Source: Chelydra serpentina
Lineage: Eukaryota > Chordata > Testudines > Chelydridae
NCBI GenBank assembly: GCA_037349315.1
Contig: JBAIAC010000010.1
Location: forward strand, 32,094,001-32,158,000
Length of the DNA stretch: 64,000 nt
Direction of reading: 5' to 3'
Shown here in pieces: positions 1-11,825 of this stretch (its first letter is position 1; each line of letters begins with the position of its first letter). The notes under the pieces were generated by a model. The model ran no database searches. It saw only the letters and a program-made list of their open reading frames with translations, and had not been told where the DNA came from. Made by a program: the position numbers and the translations under genes.

Positions 1-497
1 AATGATTACTCTATAATGTTGCCAAGGTCAGGAAAACCTTGGGTTATCTGTCATGTGAATGCCAGTTCCATGAGTTAAAGTGACCACAAATGCAGTAACT
101 TAACTGATGTTTTCCAAAGATGTGTGTGCCTCTATTATTTATGTATTTAGGCTTAGTAAAAATGTGCCTATCCCATATGCTGCTGTGAAGGTACAATCTT
201 TAAAAACTATATATTAATAAACAGGGCCAAGGTCCAAAACAGGAGATTCTCCCACTCTCCCCCCTGCCCAAATATTAAATGTCTTGGGAACACCTATCTC
301 ATCCTCTTATCTTACTCCCCGGAGAAAAGACCCAGCAGGACAGACACCATAACTTGAAGGCCCACAAATTAAGGCTCTGGGAAATAAATGAAGGAAGTAT
401 GTTCCATAGTATAAAAGATCCCCTCACTAAATTTGCCTTGACTACAACCCCTCAAAACAAAATCAGGATCTGAAGAAATATTAAAATAACACCTGAA
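1..497. other. Intergenic DNA, no gene seen
   Basis: AT-rich sequence without a credible coding frame or RNA gene. The short open frames lack recognisable domains and are not spliced into anything visible. Confidence 0.6.
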
Positions 498-587
498 GCA
501 GTGCTCTGTGTAGCTTGAAAGCGTGTCTCTCTCATCAACAGAAGTTGGTCCAATAAAAGATATTACCACACCTCCCTTGTCTCTCTA
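498..587 (-). repeat. Interspersed repeat fragment (ATATCTTTTATTGGACCAA family)
   Basis: Read on the minus strand, this carries the string TAATATCTTTTATTGGACCA followed by a GAGAGACA block. The same family recurs at 22272-22392, 32385-32506 and 55912-56016, so it is an interspersed repeat. Its class is not resolved from the sequence. Confidence 0.7.
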
Positions 588-1235
588 CTAAAATCAGGAG
601 GTTGTTAGCTCAAGCTCAAGCTTAAATATCTCCAGTGCCGTATTATCACCTGTGGAGAAAGGCAGTCCCTGAGTTAACTAGGACCAAATACATTTAAGGC
701 TTTAGGGCTTAAAACTAACACCTTATATTCCATCCGGAAACATATCAGAAGCCAGCTCAGATCACAGAGCAGAAGTGTAATGTGTTCTGTATGACAAACA
801 CTACTCAGCAAGAGGGCTGCCACATCTGCACGAGTTGAAGTTTCTGAATGCTCTTATGGTGCAGTCCCATGAAGAGTACTTTGCTGTAATCCAATCATGA
901 GTTGACAAAAGCATGGGTCACTGAGGTGAGGTCTGAAAGGAAAGGTTGTAAATGGTAAGTGCTTTTAGACACTCCTGCTGGAAATCTAGAAACAGATGAT
1001 TAGTGAATCTGTGTAACACAAGGTGGGCATACTCCCGCAGCTGAGGGAGCGACTATCAACTCTTGCTACTTCTTCCAGTTTATTCCTCCAACCTACCAGC
1101 ATTATCTTGACCTTGTCTGGATTACATTGCAAACCCTGATTCTGGCAAGACACCGGGTAAAACAATCAACCCTCTCCTCGAGAAAAGAATAGAGCCACTC
1201 AACGACTTCATTTTTCTTTACCAACTCTGCATTCA
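588..1235. other. Intergenic DNA, no gene seen
   Basis: No domain-bearing open frame, tRNA or clear repeat boundary was recognised here. Confidence 0.5.
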
Positions 1236-3083
1236 GGGCTGGATTTACATCTTGGGCGCCCCTAGGCACAGGGGCTTGTGCTGCAGGGATGTTTCATTGC
1301 AGTGTAGACTTCTGGCCATGGACTGAGGCCAGAGCTCTGGGAGTCTCCCACCCCGCAGGGTCCTGGAGCCCAGGCTCCAGCCTGAGCCCACAAATCTACA
1401 CAGCAATGAAACAGCCTACTAGCCCGAGCCCTGTGAGTCTGAGTCAGCTGGCATAGACCAGCTATAGGTTTTTCTTTGCTGTGTAGATATACCCCATGAG
1501 GGCAGATTCCTGTGCCTCTCTGGAGCTTCACTGATTTAAGTGAAGTTTCATGTGGGCTCAAGGATCTACCCACTGGGACCTAGGTATACCGTGGTGACAA
1601 TGCCTAAAAGAGCACTATAGGTCAGCAATTAGCTTCCTTAACGAATGATTCATTTTGTTGTTAAAACTTTTTAGTATATACCTATACATCAACATTTGTA
1701 ATTATTTGTATAACTATTAATTATTCTTGTGGGGATATATGATATATACCGTTAACTTTGTCTAATACTGTGCTATTCAGATTTAATCTTGGGAATCATT
1801 CTCTATTATGAACAGTTTTCTTGTAGTAATTTAAGTGATTGTGGCACCATGGCACTGGGCCCACAATCAGAAGGGGTCCTGGCCAGCCTGATCCCCTGGC
1901 TGGCTGAGCTGGCCAGGAAAGCTGCCCCCACCCCTGCTCTGCCCCATCCCCACCTCTTCCCACCCATGCTCTGCCCCAGCCCCGGCCCCCACTCCACCCC
2001 TTCCCCAAAGCCCCTGCTGCACCCTGCCCCCACTCCACCCCTTCCCCTGAGGACTACAGCAGGGGTCAGGCCTGCCCTGAACTCACTGGGCGGTGGTAAG
2101 TGCAGCAACCAGGCCCCAGCCCGCTCCATGCCACCGGTGAGTGCATGGTTCCCCCCGTCCCCCAAGGCTGGGAGCCAGGAGAGCAGAGTGAAACAGGCTG
2201 GGGCTGGGTCACTCCATTTCCCGCCGCCCCGTGAGTGCGCGGTCAGGTCTGCCCTGCAATCACCGGGCGGCAGGAAGTGGAGCGACTCGGCCCCAACCCG
2301 CGCCACTCCGCTGGCTAGTGCTGGCTGGCAGTTTCCCCCTTCCCCCCCAAGCCTGGCACAGCTGTGCGCCTGGCACAGCGGGGACAGGGCCCCATGGTGT
2401 TTCTGGGGCAGACCTGGCCCTTGCACTGTGTCAGGGTCAGGTGCAGCCTCACTCCCGAGTCCTTGTCCAGGGGTGGGGTGGGGAGAGGCTGCAGGGTAAT
2501 CTCCCACCTCCATGCAACCAGTGCTCCCCACTGCCATGTTGGAGCCTCCACATTTATTTATTGACAAATAAAATTGGCGGAATTTTAAAATATTATGTGC
2601 ATAATTTTTCATTTTTTCGTGCAGAATCCCCTCAGGAATATGGGGTGCTGTGCACTGGTATGCAGGATGCTGTGCAGTTGTGGTGGGAGGCCAGCGGGGG
2701 AGATCTCTGGGAGGGGTGGGGGCTGGGCATAGATCTGTGGTGGAGATCTCTGGGCAAGGGGGCGCTGGGCATAAGGGTGGGCACTGGGCAGGGGGATGGT
2801 GTGGTGTGGGCCCGCCCTCAAGGGGAAGGGGCATGCTGGTAGCACAGGGCTGGGCAGGCCAGTGTGCATCTGGCAGCTGCAGGTTCGTAAACAGTGCTCC
2901 CCTGCTGGGCTGCGCAGAGTGGGGCTGCTTCCGCCGCGCTGTGCCTCATTGCCCCCAGCCCACCCTTCACTCTGAAAACTGACCATCCCGCTCCCCTGCA
3001 CTCACTCCCCTGCACCTTCCCCCCTGGGGCCCACAAATATGTTTGGCATTGGGCCCACAAAAAGTTAATGCAGCCCTGATTCC
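1236..3083. mobile_element. Composite of GC-rich DNA-transposon fragments
   Basis: The left edge CAGGGCTGGATTTACA and the right edge, whose reverse complement begins CAGGGCTGCATTAAC, share an inverted CAGGGCTG terminus typical of hAT-type elements. The interior is strongly GC-rich (about 1840-2560), with long open frames on both strands that are composition artefacts and not genes. No matching 8-bp flanks were found, so the edges may come from different insertions. A second repeat fragment is embedded at 1262-1496. Confidence 0.5.
1262..1496. repeat. Truncated copy of the 53973-54382 MITE family
   Basis: The stretch with GTTTCATTGC, GTGTAGACTTCTGG and GTTTTTCTTTGCTGTGTAGA closely matches the right half of the complete element at 53973-54382. 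The left inverted terminus is missing. Confidence 0.65.
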
Positions 3084-4431
3084 TGTATGCCCAAAACTCC
3101 CACTGGTGCCAATGGAAGTTTGGAGTGAACCAAGAGTACAGGAGCAGGCACATATTTTGATCTTGCTCTCAAGTGCTCTTTATGATTAGGTCATACATTT
3201 ATGATTTTGTATAAAGAGGTTTCCCCCTCCCCTTCAGTTGGTTTATCTTTCCTGGTTCAATTAGGTAGTGCATTAAAGTGAACCAAACAGTTATTACTGC
3301 AAGTGACACAATTCAGAAGTGGTTTCTTGAACAATTATTTACTGTTTTGTTTTTGTTTGGTCTGCTGGGTCTGTACAGTCTGTTCTGTCAGTGCATAGAA
3401 TTTAAAGAATAATTCTCAGTGGATGTTATTAAACCAATGCCATCTGAGTGCTTCAGTTTTCTTATTTATATACACAGAATAAAAACACTGCACCTTTTTG
3501 TTGTTGCTAAAAAGGAAAGGGTCTTGGTAACAATTGCTCTTTAATTTACCAGCGCTGATAAACCAGATTTATTTTGATGGAGCCTTTGTTTAGTAACTGT
3601 TTGTTTGTAGATTATATCTAAAAATGTTTCCTTTCCGAATCTGGAAATTTATTCATTTAACCATTCATAAAAAAATTAAACTTTTTGTAAATTATATGTA
3701 AATATAAGCTGGTGGACTGTGCTACCTTTGTTTCCCTCATTTATTTTAATCTAATTTGGAAGGTTTTTATTTTTTTAACGGTTGATTTTGTATGAAAAGT
3801 GATATGTCTGTCTACATGTGGCTTTGGAATTCTCTTTAACATTATAACACTTGTTTTGGACCAGGTGTTGACTGGTCAAATTACAGGAACATGAAGTATA
3901 ATTTGTACTTGTCACACAGGCAGCCCTCGTTTAAAGATGTTAAGTACTATCTTTTTCACCTGATTCAGTGAAAGGCAATCTAAATTTGTAGTGGGCAGTT
4001 ATACCCTCTCAATGTGCCTCCACCCTCAGCACTCCCTCACCCTGTGGATAGTGCTTTGTTATTTGAGCACTGGAATTATGCAGGACACAGCTGGTGAAGC
4101 AAGCTAGAGAGGGGTGGATGTGGGAGGGACAGAGCTTAGAAACCATGCCTGGGTTTGTTAATAGGGAAAAGCTATTTCAAATTGAGAGGATGCCATTTCC
4201 AAGTGATTAAGCCAGAGAGAAACCTGATTTATTATTCTTCCATGGGAACTGTAGGAGATATACAGTTATACCCTAGTGCACACAATGGTCCAGATTGTCA
4301 AATGTAGGTGCCAAAAATTAGGTTCCTAAAAATTCGGGCACCTTAAATAAAAGAGGCTTATTTTTCAAAGGACTTGGGTACCCACAGCTCCCATTGACTT
4401 TTGCTTAATATTGACTGATTATATTTGGACT
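3084..4431. other. AT-rich intergenic DNA, no gene seen
   Basis: Single-copy-looking AT-rich sequence. The stretch at about 4270-4410 (notes of the type GGTGCCAAAAATTAGG, CCCATTGACTTTTG) looks like a decayed MITE, but no boundaries can be set. Confidence 0.45.
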
Positions 4432-4438
4432 CATTAGA

Positions 4439-4615
4439 CAGTGGTGTCCAATACATTTGCCACTAGCCACATGTGGCTAATAGGCTATTGAATTGTGGCT
4501 AATGCATGTGGCTTTTTTATAATATGGCTTAATGTGTTTTTTTTATAATGTGGCTAATAAGAAAAATTCAAAACCACAAGTCTGGCTAGCATTGAATTTC
4601 TATTGGACACTGCTG
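4439..4615. mobile_element. Short hAT-like MITE
   Basis: It has inverted termini CAGTGGTGTCCAATA (left) and CAGCAGTGTCCAATA (reverse complement of the right end). The 7-bp string CATTAGA flanks both sides (4432-4438 and 4616-4622). The interior repeats a TGTGGCTAAT motif. At 177 bp it has no coding capacity. Confidence 0.7.
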
Positions 4616-4777
4616 CATTAGAATAACATTAACATACATAATAAAGACCAATTAATTGAAAGGTATAAGAAATATTAAAGTTACATCCCACTCTTTTGAA
4701 TGCATCACATAGCACAATGTGGGCTACAGTCTGAGTGATGGTTGGAGCAGAGTAGGTCCCCTTCAAAAGCTGCTGGT

Positions 4778-5560
4778 GGTGGTCCAGTGGTTACAGCCCT
4801 GGTGTAGGATACTTGGGTTCAATCCCCCCCCACCTACCTGATGGGGGAGAAAAGATTTGAACGCACTTCTCAGGAGAGTCCACTGAGTTATGGGGGGGGG
4901 GGGGTGGAGGGCTCTCAGTCTTTCCTGTTGAAGATTTTTCCATAAATACTTAAATACTTAGGGTCACTGGGCCAGAGAGAGAGCGTGTGTGTGAGAGAAT
5001 GACTTCGTACCCTGGCATCAAGGTAGGAGACACAATCAGTCCCTCTGCTCCGATGACTGTTTATTTATCTACAGTGGACCAGCTTTAACAGGCGAGATTG
5101 AGAGAGCCCCATATCAGACTATCCCATAGCTCTGTGATTCGAGCGCTTTCCTGAGGTGTGTGAAAGATCCCATTAAAAATCCTTTCTCCCCCTCAGGTGA
5201 GTGCTCTAACCACTGCACTAAAGATTATAAGGTGGGCACCACTTCCTCTTCCAGATGTTTTGTGTGAAGTGAGGCAGGCACCTAACTCATTCTCACAAAA
5301 CCAAACTTACACACCTAAGCTGCCTGACTGCAGGAGAGGGGTTCCCAGTTGTGGATTGCAAGAAGAGACAGCAATCCTTGCAGCCTGGACTTAGACAGAC
5401 CCCTATCTCTTTGGGAAGGGCAGGCCTTAGGGCACACATCTGTCCTCAGGCATCTCTTGTTGGCTAGTCTGATATCTCCCTACCTAGCATGCTGGCTTTT
5501 GTGGATCTCATTCTTAGGCACCTCTCTCTCCCTGTTCATTGTATAGGGAGCCTATGTGCC
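4778..5560. repeat. Cluster of tRNA-like modules in alternating orientation (copy 1)
   Basis: Several short tRNA-like blocks with A-box-like and B-box-like strings lie here in both orientations. A plus-strand block has TGGTCCAGTGGTTACAGC and GGGTTCAATCC (about 4783-4828). A minus-strand block runs from about 4855. A plus-strand block has CATAGCTCTGTGATTCGAGC (about 5125-5144). A minus-strand block has GAGTGCTCTAACCACTG (about 5199-5215). None folds into a credible tRNA gene, since spacing and stems are broken. A second, longer copy is at 54860-55770. A run of G lies at about 4893-4904. Confidence 0.55.
5426..5462 (+). repeat. 37-bp exact direct repeat, copy 1
   Basis: These 37 bases, starting CTTAGGGCACACATCTG, recur exactly at 8494-8530. 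This copy sits at the end of the tRNA-like repeat cluster, which is probably its original location. Confidence 0.85.
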
Positions 5561-5744
5561 TAATTCAGGCTTTGTGGATGACAGTGTTATTCCTGTGATT
5601 TTCTAGGTTCCTAAAAGTTAGACATTGCAACATTCAGCATCACAGCACCCAAGTGCCTTAGTGGATCCAGGTCATAAAGCTTAGTTAGTTCAAATTTGTA
5701 AAGCACGAGACTTTCATATAGAAGATACTATACAAGTCCAGTCA

Positions 5745-5952
5745 TGAGTGCCGGAAGCTTCCTAGAAGTGGGGGGCCACCAGCGCCCAAACCATGGTTTT
5801 GCCCCTTCCCCCATGGCCTCATCCCTTCCCCAAGGCCCTGCCCCACTCACTTCTCTCCATCCCCTTGGTCCTCATCACCCATGCTTAAGGCAGGTAAAAA
5901 GTGATGGGGCCATGGCCCCCTGGCCTCCCTGTTCCAGCACCCCTACTGGGAC
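5745..5952. repeat. Probable MITE with short inverted ends
   Basis: The left part reads GTGCCGGAAGCT and the right end, reverse-complemented, begins GGGGTGCTGGAACAGG. The termini are imperfect and no target duplication was found. Confidence 0.4.
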
Positions 5953-6029
5953 TGATTCTGTAGCTACTCCACTTGCAAAGCTCCCAATTAGGTCAACTGG
6001 AGTTTCAGTGGAAACTGTAGAAGCAGGCC

Positions 6030-8168
6030 CTCTATAATACTCATTGACAAGATTCATTATGGGCAAGGTCCCCTGGGAGAATAACATGAGCGGGAAAGGA
6101 GTCGAGGAAAGCTGGCTGTATTTTAAAGAATCCTTATTGAGGTTGCAGGAACAAACCATCCCGATATGTAGAAAGAAAAGTAAATATGGCCGGCGACCAG
6201 CTTGGCTTAATAGTGAAATCCTTGCTCGTCTTAAACACAAAAAAGCAGCTTACAAGAAGTGGAAGATTGGACAAATGACCAGGGAGGAGTATAAAAATAT
6301 TGTTCAGGCATGCAGGAGTGAAATTAGGAAGGCCAAATCATACTTGGAGTTGCAGCTAGCCGGAGATGTTAGGAGTAACAAGAAGTGTTTCTTCAGGTAT
6401 GTGAGCAACAAGAAGAAAGTCAAGGAAAGTGTGGGCCCCTTGCTGAATGAGGGAGGGAACCTAGTGACAGAGGATGTGGAGAAAGCTAGTGTACTCAATG
6501 CTTTTTTTGCCTCTGTCTTCACAGACAAGGTCAGCTCCCAGGCGGCTGCACTCCGCAGCACGGTATGGGGAGGAGGTGACCAGCCCTCTGTGGAGAAAGA
6601 AGTAGTTCGGGACTATTTAGAAAAGCTGGATGAACACAAGTCCATGGGGCCGGATGCACTGCATCCGAGGGTGCTAAAGGAGTTGGCCGATGTGATTGCA
6701 GAGCCATTGGCCATTATCTTTGACAAATCATGGCAATCGGGGGAGGTCCCGGATGACTGGAAAAAAGCTAATGTAGTGCCCATCTTTAAAAAAGGGAAGA
6801 AGGAAGATCCGGGGAACTACAGGCCAGGCAGTCTCACCTCAGTCCCTGGAAAAATCATGGAACAGGTCCTCAAGGAATCAATTCTGAACCACTTAAAGGA
6901 GGGGAAAGTGATCAGGAACAGTCAGCATGGATTCACCAAGGGCAAGTCATGCCTGACTAACCTAATTGCCTTCTATGATGAGATAACTGGCTCTGTGGAT
7001 GAGGGGAAAGCAGTGGATGTGCTATTTCTTGACTTTAGCAAAGCTTTTGATACAGTCTCCCACAGTGTTCTTGCCAGCAAGTTAAAGAAGTATGGGCTGG
7101 ATGAATGGACGGTACGGTGGATAGAAAACTGGCTGGATGGTCGTGCTCAACGGGTAGTGATCAATGGCTCCATGTCTAGTTGGCAGCCGGTATCAAGTGG
7201 AGTTCCCCAAGGGTCGGTGCTGGGGCCGGTTTTGTTCAATATCTTCATCAACGATCTGGAGGATGGTGTGGACTGCACCCTTTGCAAGTTTGCAGATGAC
7301 ACTAAACTGGGAGGAGTGGTTGATACGCTGGAGGGTAGGGACAGGATACAGAGGGACCTAGACAAATTAGAGGATTGGGCCAAAAGAAATCTGATGAGGT
7401 TCAACAAGGACAAGTGCAGAGTCCTGCACTTAGGACGGAAGAATCCCATGCACTGCTACAGACTAGGGACCGAATGGCTGGGCAGCAGTTCTGCAGAAAA
7501 GGACCTAGGGGTTACAGTGGACGAAAAGCTGAATATGAGTCAACAGTGTGCCCTTGTTGCCAAGAAGGCTAACGGCATTTTGGGCTATATAAGTAGGGAC
7601 ATTTCCAGCAGATCGAGGGACGTGATTATTCCCCTCTATTCGGCACTGGTGAGGCCTCATTTGGAGTACTGTGTCCAGTTTTGGGCCCCACACTACAAGA
7701 AGGATGTGGATAAATTGGAAAGAGTCCAACGGAGGGCAACAAAAATGATTAGGGGGCTGGAGCGCATGACTTATGAGGAGAGGCTGAGGGAACTGGGATT
7801 GTTTAGCCTGCAGAAGGGAAGAGTGAGGGGGGATTTGATAGCTGCTTTCAACTACCTAAAAGGGGGTTCCAAAGAGGATGGATCTAGACTGTTCTCAGTG
7901 GTAGAAAATGACGGAACAAGGAGTCTCAAGTTGCAGAGGGGGAGGTTTAGGCTGGATATTAGGAAAAACTTTTTCACTAGTAGGGTGGTGAAGCACTGGA
8001 ATGGGTTACCTAGGGAGGTGGTGGAATCTCCTTCCTTAGAGGTTTTTTAAGGTCAGACTTGACAAAGCCCTGGCTGGGATGATCTAGTTGGGGTTGGTCC
8101 TGCTTTGAGCAGGGGGTTGGACTAGATGACCTCCTGAGGTCCCTTCCAACCCTGAGATTCTATGATTC
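6030..8168 (+). mobile_element. CR1 LINE, 5'-truncated
   Basis: A CR1-type non-LTR retrotransposon in plus orientation. It has the reverse transcriptase part of ORF2 and the typical CR1 3' end (GACTAGATGACCTCCTGAGG, then an ATTCTATG repeat) at about 8119-8168. ORF1 and the endonuclease domain are absent, which is normal 5' truncation. The 5' edge is approximate and lies upstream of about 6040. The near-intact reading frame means the insertion is young. The 37-bp repeats at 5426 and 8494 bracket this whole region but are not the CR1 boundaries. Confidence 0.9.
6044..8050 (+). pseudogene. CR1 ORF2 fragment: reverse transcriptase
   Basis: This 668-codon open frame encodes the reverse transcriptase and C-terminal region of a CR1 ORF2 protein. 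Visible motifs in order are the linker with [16 protein letters not shown] (residues about 200-215), [19 protein letters not shown], the conserved DFSKAFDTV block (about 330), [20 protein letters not shown], and the catalytic FADDTKL (about 415). The full-length protein would start with an apurinic-type endonuclease domain, lost here, so the listed start is not biological. The frame ends early at PSLEVF because a six-T run at about 8043-8048 appears to carry one base too many. Other CR1 copies continue from this point for a few more residues. No host function is implied. Confidence 0.9.
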
Positions 8169-8424
8169 TCAAGGCTCCTTCTGAGTCATTATGAGCTACA
8201 TCAGTACTCTAAAATATTTTGCTGATGAGTGGATTATTTAAATTTCTCAATGCACCATTAGCAAGACAGTTTTAAAAATTAAATAGCAAAAGGATGATTT
8301 TCCTTTCCTATCTTTCTCTCTAGCCCTCAAGGCTGTGGGGGAAAAGTTTGAAAATGTGACATGAGTCCACCCTAACGGCAAACAGAAAGAACAACCAAAT
8401 GTATTGTTTTTAAAATCTCAGCCT

Positions 8425-8990
8425 TTTTAAGCCAATCTCATGATTTTGGTGGGTCTAACTATCATGATTTTTGAACACGAGCGATTGGCAATACTTAGGG
8501 CACACATCTGTCCTCAGGCATCTCTTGTTGACCGCTTAAGGAACTGGCCTTAAGCGATCTCTTTCCCTTCAGTTCTACAACTCGAGGGAGATTGGATTAA
8601 GTTAAGAGAAGATGCAGAACTTGGATGGGCTGTAGGATCCCCCCCAGAAGTAGAGCGCCTCAGAAGAGCAGGAGTCCAAACAGATTCTGTCTTTGTGCCT
8701 GAGGCCAGCACTCAAAAATAGGGTTGAATCCCCTAGTGTTCTAAGTGCAGTGCCACAATTTTATTGCAAGTCTCACAATATTTGGTGGTTGTCCTGAAGC
8801 CCAGCAGTTGGAATCAAGAGATTGAAAGCAGAGGTTTCGATGCAATGAACAATAAAAAATTGTAGCCCCCCCGGTGAAGAACTGCTGGTAAACGTGAACC
8901 AAGCGCACCCTGAGGACTTGGAAACTAGAGGGCAAATATAAACAATCTCGTGATTTTTGAGCCAATCTCACGATTTCTGAATGCTTGGAT
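8425..8990. repeat. Repeat with CAATCTCATGATTTTTG motifs
   Basis: The motif GCCAATCTCATGATTTT at about 8431-8447 recurs as GCCAATCTCACGATTTCTG at about 8961-8979, and related strings lie between. This looks like pieces of one MITE family, but the ends are not clear. The 37-bp duplicate at 8494-8530 is inside it. Confidence 0.4.
8494..8530 (+). repeat. 37-bp exact direct repeat, copy 2
   Basis: Identical to 5426-5462. It interrupts or abuts the CAATCTCATGATTTT repeat directly after GGCAATA. Confidence 0.85.
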
Positions 8991-9179
8991 CTCGCAAGGC
9001 TGTAAGTGGGTGCCACCCGGTAAAAGGCCATGCAGTTGCAGGCGGTTCTGCTGCTCCCTTCACGCCACGCCTGCTTGTCCTTGCGTTTGTCTTCTTAGCT
9101 GTCTGCCAGCAGTCGCCAGCTCCATTGCACGCTGAGAAGGGAACAACAAACAGCCTTACACAGAGCGGATCCGGTTTAC

Positions 9180-9560
9180 ACCCCCCTCGTCATCCCACCC
9201 CTGCAGCTGCCCGCAGGGCTGGACGCGTCCGCAGCGCAGCCGGGCTGCCTCTTGCTAACACAATAACAAGGCGGGGGGGGGAGACTCAGCGCGGCGCAGC
9301 AGCCCGTCTCGTTCGGCCCGGGGGGAGGAGGGAGGGAGCTGGACGCGCGCACCGCGCAGCATAGGCGCAGGGCTGCTGGAACGCGCCGCGCCGCGCCGCG
9401 AGGGCAGGCTAGCTAGTGCTGCGGGGTCGGAGAAGTGCCCGGTGCCAGCTGTGGCGGGGAGAGGAAGGCTGGCTATTGGCTGAGGAGATGGGGGCTGGCG
9501 TTGTGCTGCGGGGGGAGGCGTCCAGCTGATTACTCTGAGGGAAGGGGGGATGTGGCGGGA
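9180..9560. promoter_or_regulatory. CpG-rich patch without a recognised gene
   Basis: This has dense CpG, including GCGCCGCGCCGCGCCGCG at about 9382 and many GCGC sites. It lies outside any recognised transposon and about 17 kb upstream of CITED2. It could be the promoter of a non-coding RNA or a distal element. No open frame with domain character, TATA box or convincing splice pair was identified. Confidence 0.45.
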
Positions 9561-10299
9561 CAGGGGAGCGCTTAGCTGGGGGGAGGGAGGAGGTGGACTT
9601 GTGGCTGAATGGGGTGATAGGGGAGGGGGAGAGGACGGAAAGGTGCTGAAGAAGGGTTTGGGGCGTTTGGTTGGCAAGTAGGGCTTGACTGAAAGAGAAT
9701 GCAGGGATTTGCCCCCAAATCATCTAGGGCTGTAGGGTCAGTTAGCATGCAGGAGAGTCTAACTAAGTAACCCTCTGTGCCCCCGGCATACACACTTACC
9801 CTGGAGAGGAAGTGATTAAAATATGGCTTCACCTTTGCAATCTTTGCTGTCATGCATGTGCAAAAAGGAGCCACCTGAGTGGCTCTTGGGGTGAAAATAA
9901 GTCCTTCACTGGAGTGAGACCTGTCAAATATTAGTCCTAGAACAGGTCTGTGGTGCTTTCTCATTGGGAAAACTTGATTTTCCTGATTTTTTTTTTTAAA
10001 CAAGCCTGCGAGTAGTTGAAAGACTTGCCCCTGGAGGGTTTCTAATCGTGCAAAACGGATCAGCCTCTTGAATGTATTTACCTTGCAAAATAGTTCCTCT
10101 CTGGTGTGGCATTTGATTAAAATGGGACTGAAAATGACTCCTGCATTTTTGGAACATGTCAGGATGACCTAAGATTTTTTTAAAATGCAGCTAAATAATA
10201 TTACATTGAAAACTGCTGGATCAAAACATGTTTGTAAAGGACTCTGAAGTTATGTTTAATGCTCTTATTTTTAAATAGAATTTTATAATGGTAACAAAA

Positions 10300-11825
10300 T
10301 AATGGATAATGGGGAACCAGTGGATGTAATTTATTTAAACATTCAAGAGGCTATTAGGGAAAGTTTCTAACCACAGAGGGAGAGGTAAATCCTGTCAATC
10401 ATGGATTAAAGTCTAGTTAAGAGTTGGGCGGGGGGAAGAATAAGAATAAATGGCAAATTCTCATTATGAAGAAAGTTAATAGTGGGGTGCCCCAGGGATC
10501 AATACTAGGCCCAGTGTTGTTTAATATATTTATTAAGGGCCTGCTGGAGATGCTGACTAATGAGGCACTGAAATCTGCTCTCTTACAAATGATATAGGTT
10601 AAACAAGATTGGGGAGGCGCAACAGAATGACTTGACAAAACTAAATAATTGGGTAGTGCAATGGCAGATGGAATTCAGTGTAGGTGAGTGCAAGGTAATG
10701 TGCCTTGGAAGGAATGATTTAAACTATCTGTACGCACAGATGGGTTCTGAATTAATTGTAACCTTTCAACAACAGGATTTAAGCATCCATGTGGACAGCT
10801 TAATGAAGATGTCTGCTCAATATACTATGGTGGTCAAAAACAGCAAATAAGATGTTAGGCTGTAATAAAAAATGGACCAGAGAAAAACACGGAAAATATT
10901 GTAATACCATTATATAAAACATTGCTAAGTAGGTTCTCCCTTTGATTATTCTGGTTTGGTCACCTTTATCTTAAAAGGTATTTGGGGATAACTCTGTATG
11001 AGGAAAAAATTGAATGACTATTTAGGGCTCAATCCGACAAAGTTCTGAGTGACCTGAACTAGTATTGACAACATTAGTAGCTCATGCGTGCAGCACCTTA
11101 CAGGAGAAAGGCCTAAGTTTGCAACAACAACAACAACAAAAAATATGTACAATTATATATACATATATATGCACACACACACACACAATGAAGGATGGAA
11201 GAGAGAAGGCCATGTGACATCCTTATTTTGTCCCTTAATAATAAGGGGATATTCAAAAGGATATAGTTTATCTCTGCAATGTATAATTAATCTGTGAAAC
11301 TCACTGTCAGAATGTTATTGATGCAAATAGCTTAGTTTAATTCACAAATAGATTAGCCACATGCAAAAAAGAGCAGGCCAAATCTGTAGCTGGTGTAGAT
11401 TGGTGTAGATTGGTGTAGCTGGTGAAGATTCCTTCAAAGTCCATGGAGCTATGCTGATTTGATCACCAGCTGGGGATCTGGCCCAGCATCTGCAGTTATA
11501 CAAAGATAAAATTGACAACAGCTATTCATCTTCCTGTTTTGAGGCCAAAACTGAATGCCAGCTGGATTAAGATAGAAACCCTCCCAACATATATCTCCAC
11601 CACTGTATACATAACTGGTTGGCTGCTTTATCTAGGGTGGTTTGTCTTCTGAACTATGGGGCCAGGAAAAAAAATCTTCCCATTCATCCATGGTATAATA
11701 TTGTTCAGTTGGCAGGTGCATTATAAGTCTTCATTAGAAGTAGTTAATGTAGACCACTACTGGAGGCCGGATCCACTGGACTAAATGGGTCACTAGCCTG
11801 TTCTGTCATAGCAGTTCCTATGTTT
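10300..11825 (+). mobile_element. Old CR1/L3-type LINE remnant
   Basis: Decayed reverse transcriptase coding is legible on the plus strand: [20 protein letters not shown] (about 10474-10533), then LNNWVVQWQMEFSVGECKVM (about 10641-10700), then a C-terminal part with FNSQID near 11340. The far end (CACTGGACTAAATGGGTCAC) resembles a CR1 3' UTR. The frame is broken many times. Small repeats and a TA/CA microsatellite at about 11145-11188 interrupt it. Confidence 0.7.

Noticed and set aside
1789..2834. Long open frames on both strands (up to 342 codons)
   Set aside because: They lie in GC-rich repeat sequence, overlap on opposite strands, are rich in Pro/Gly/Ala and have no domain. Composition artefact.
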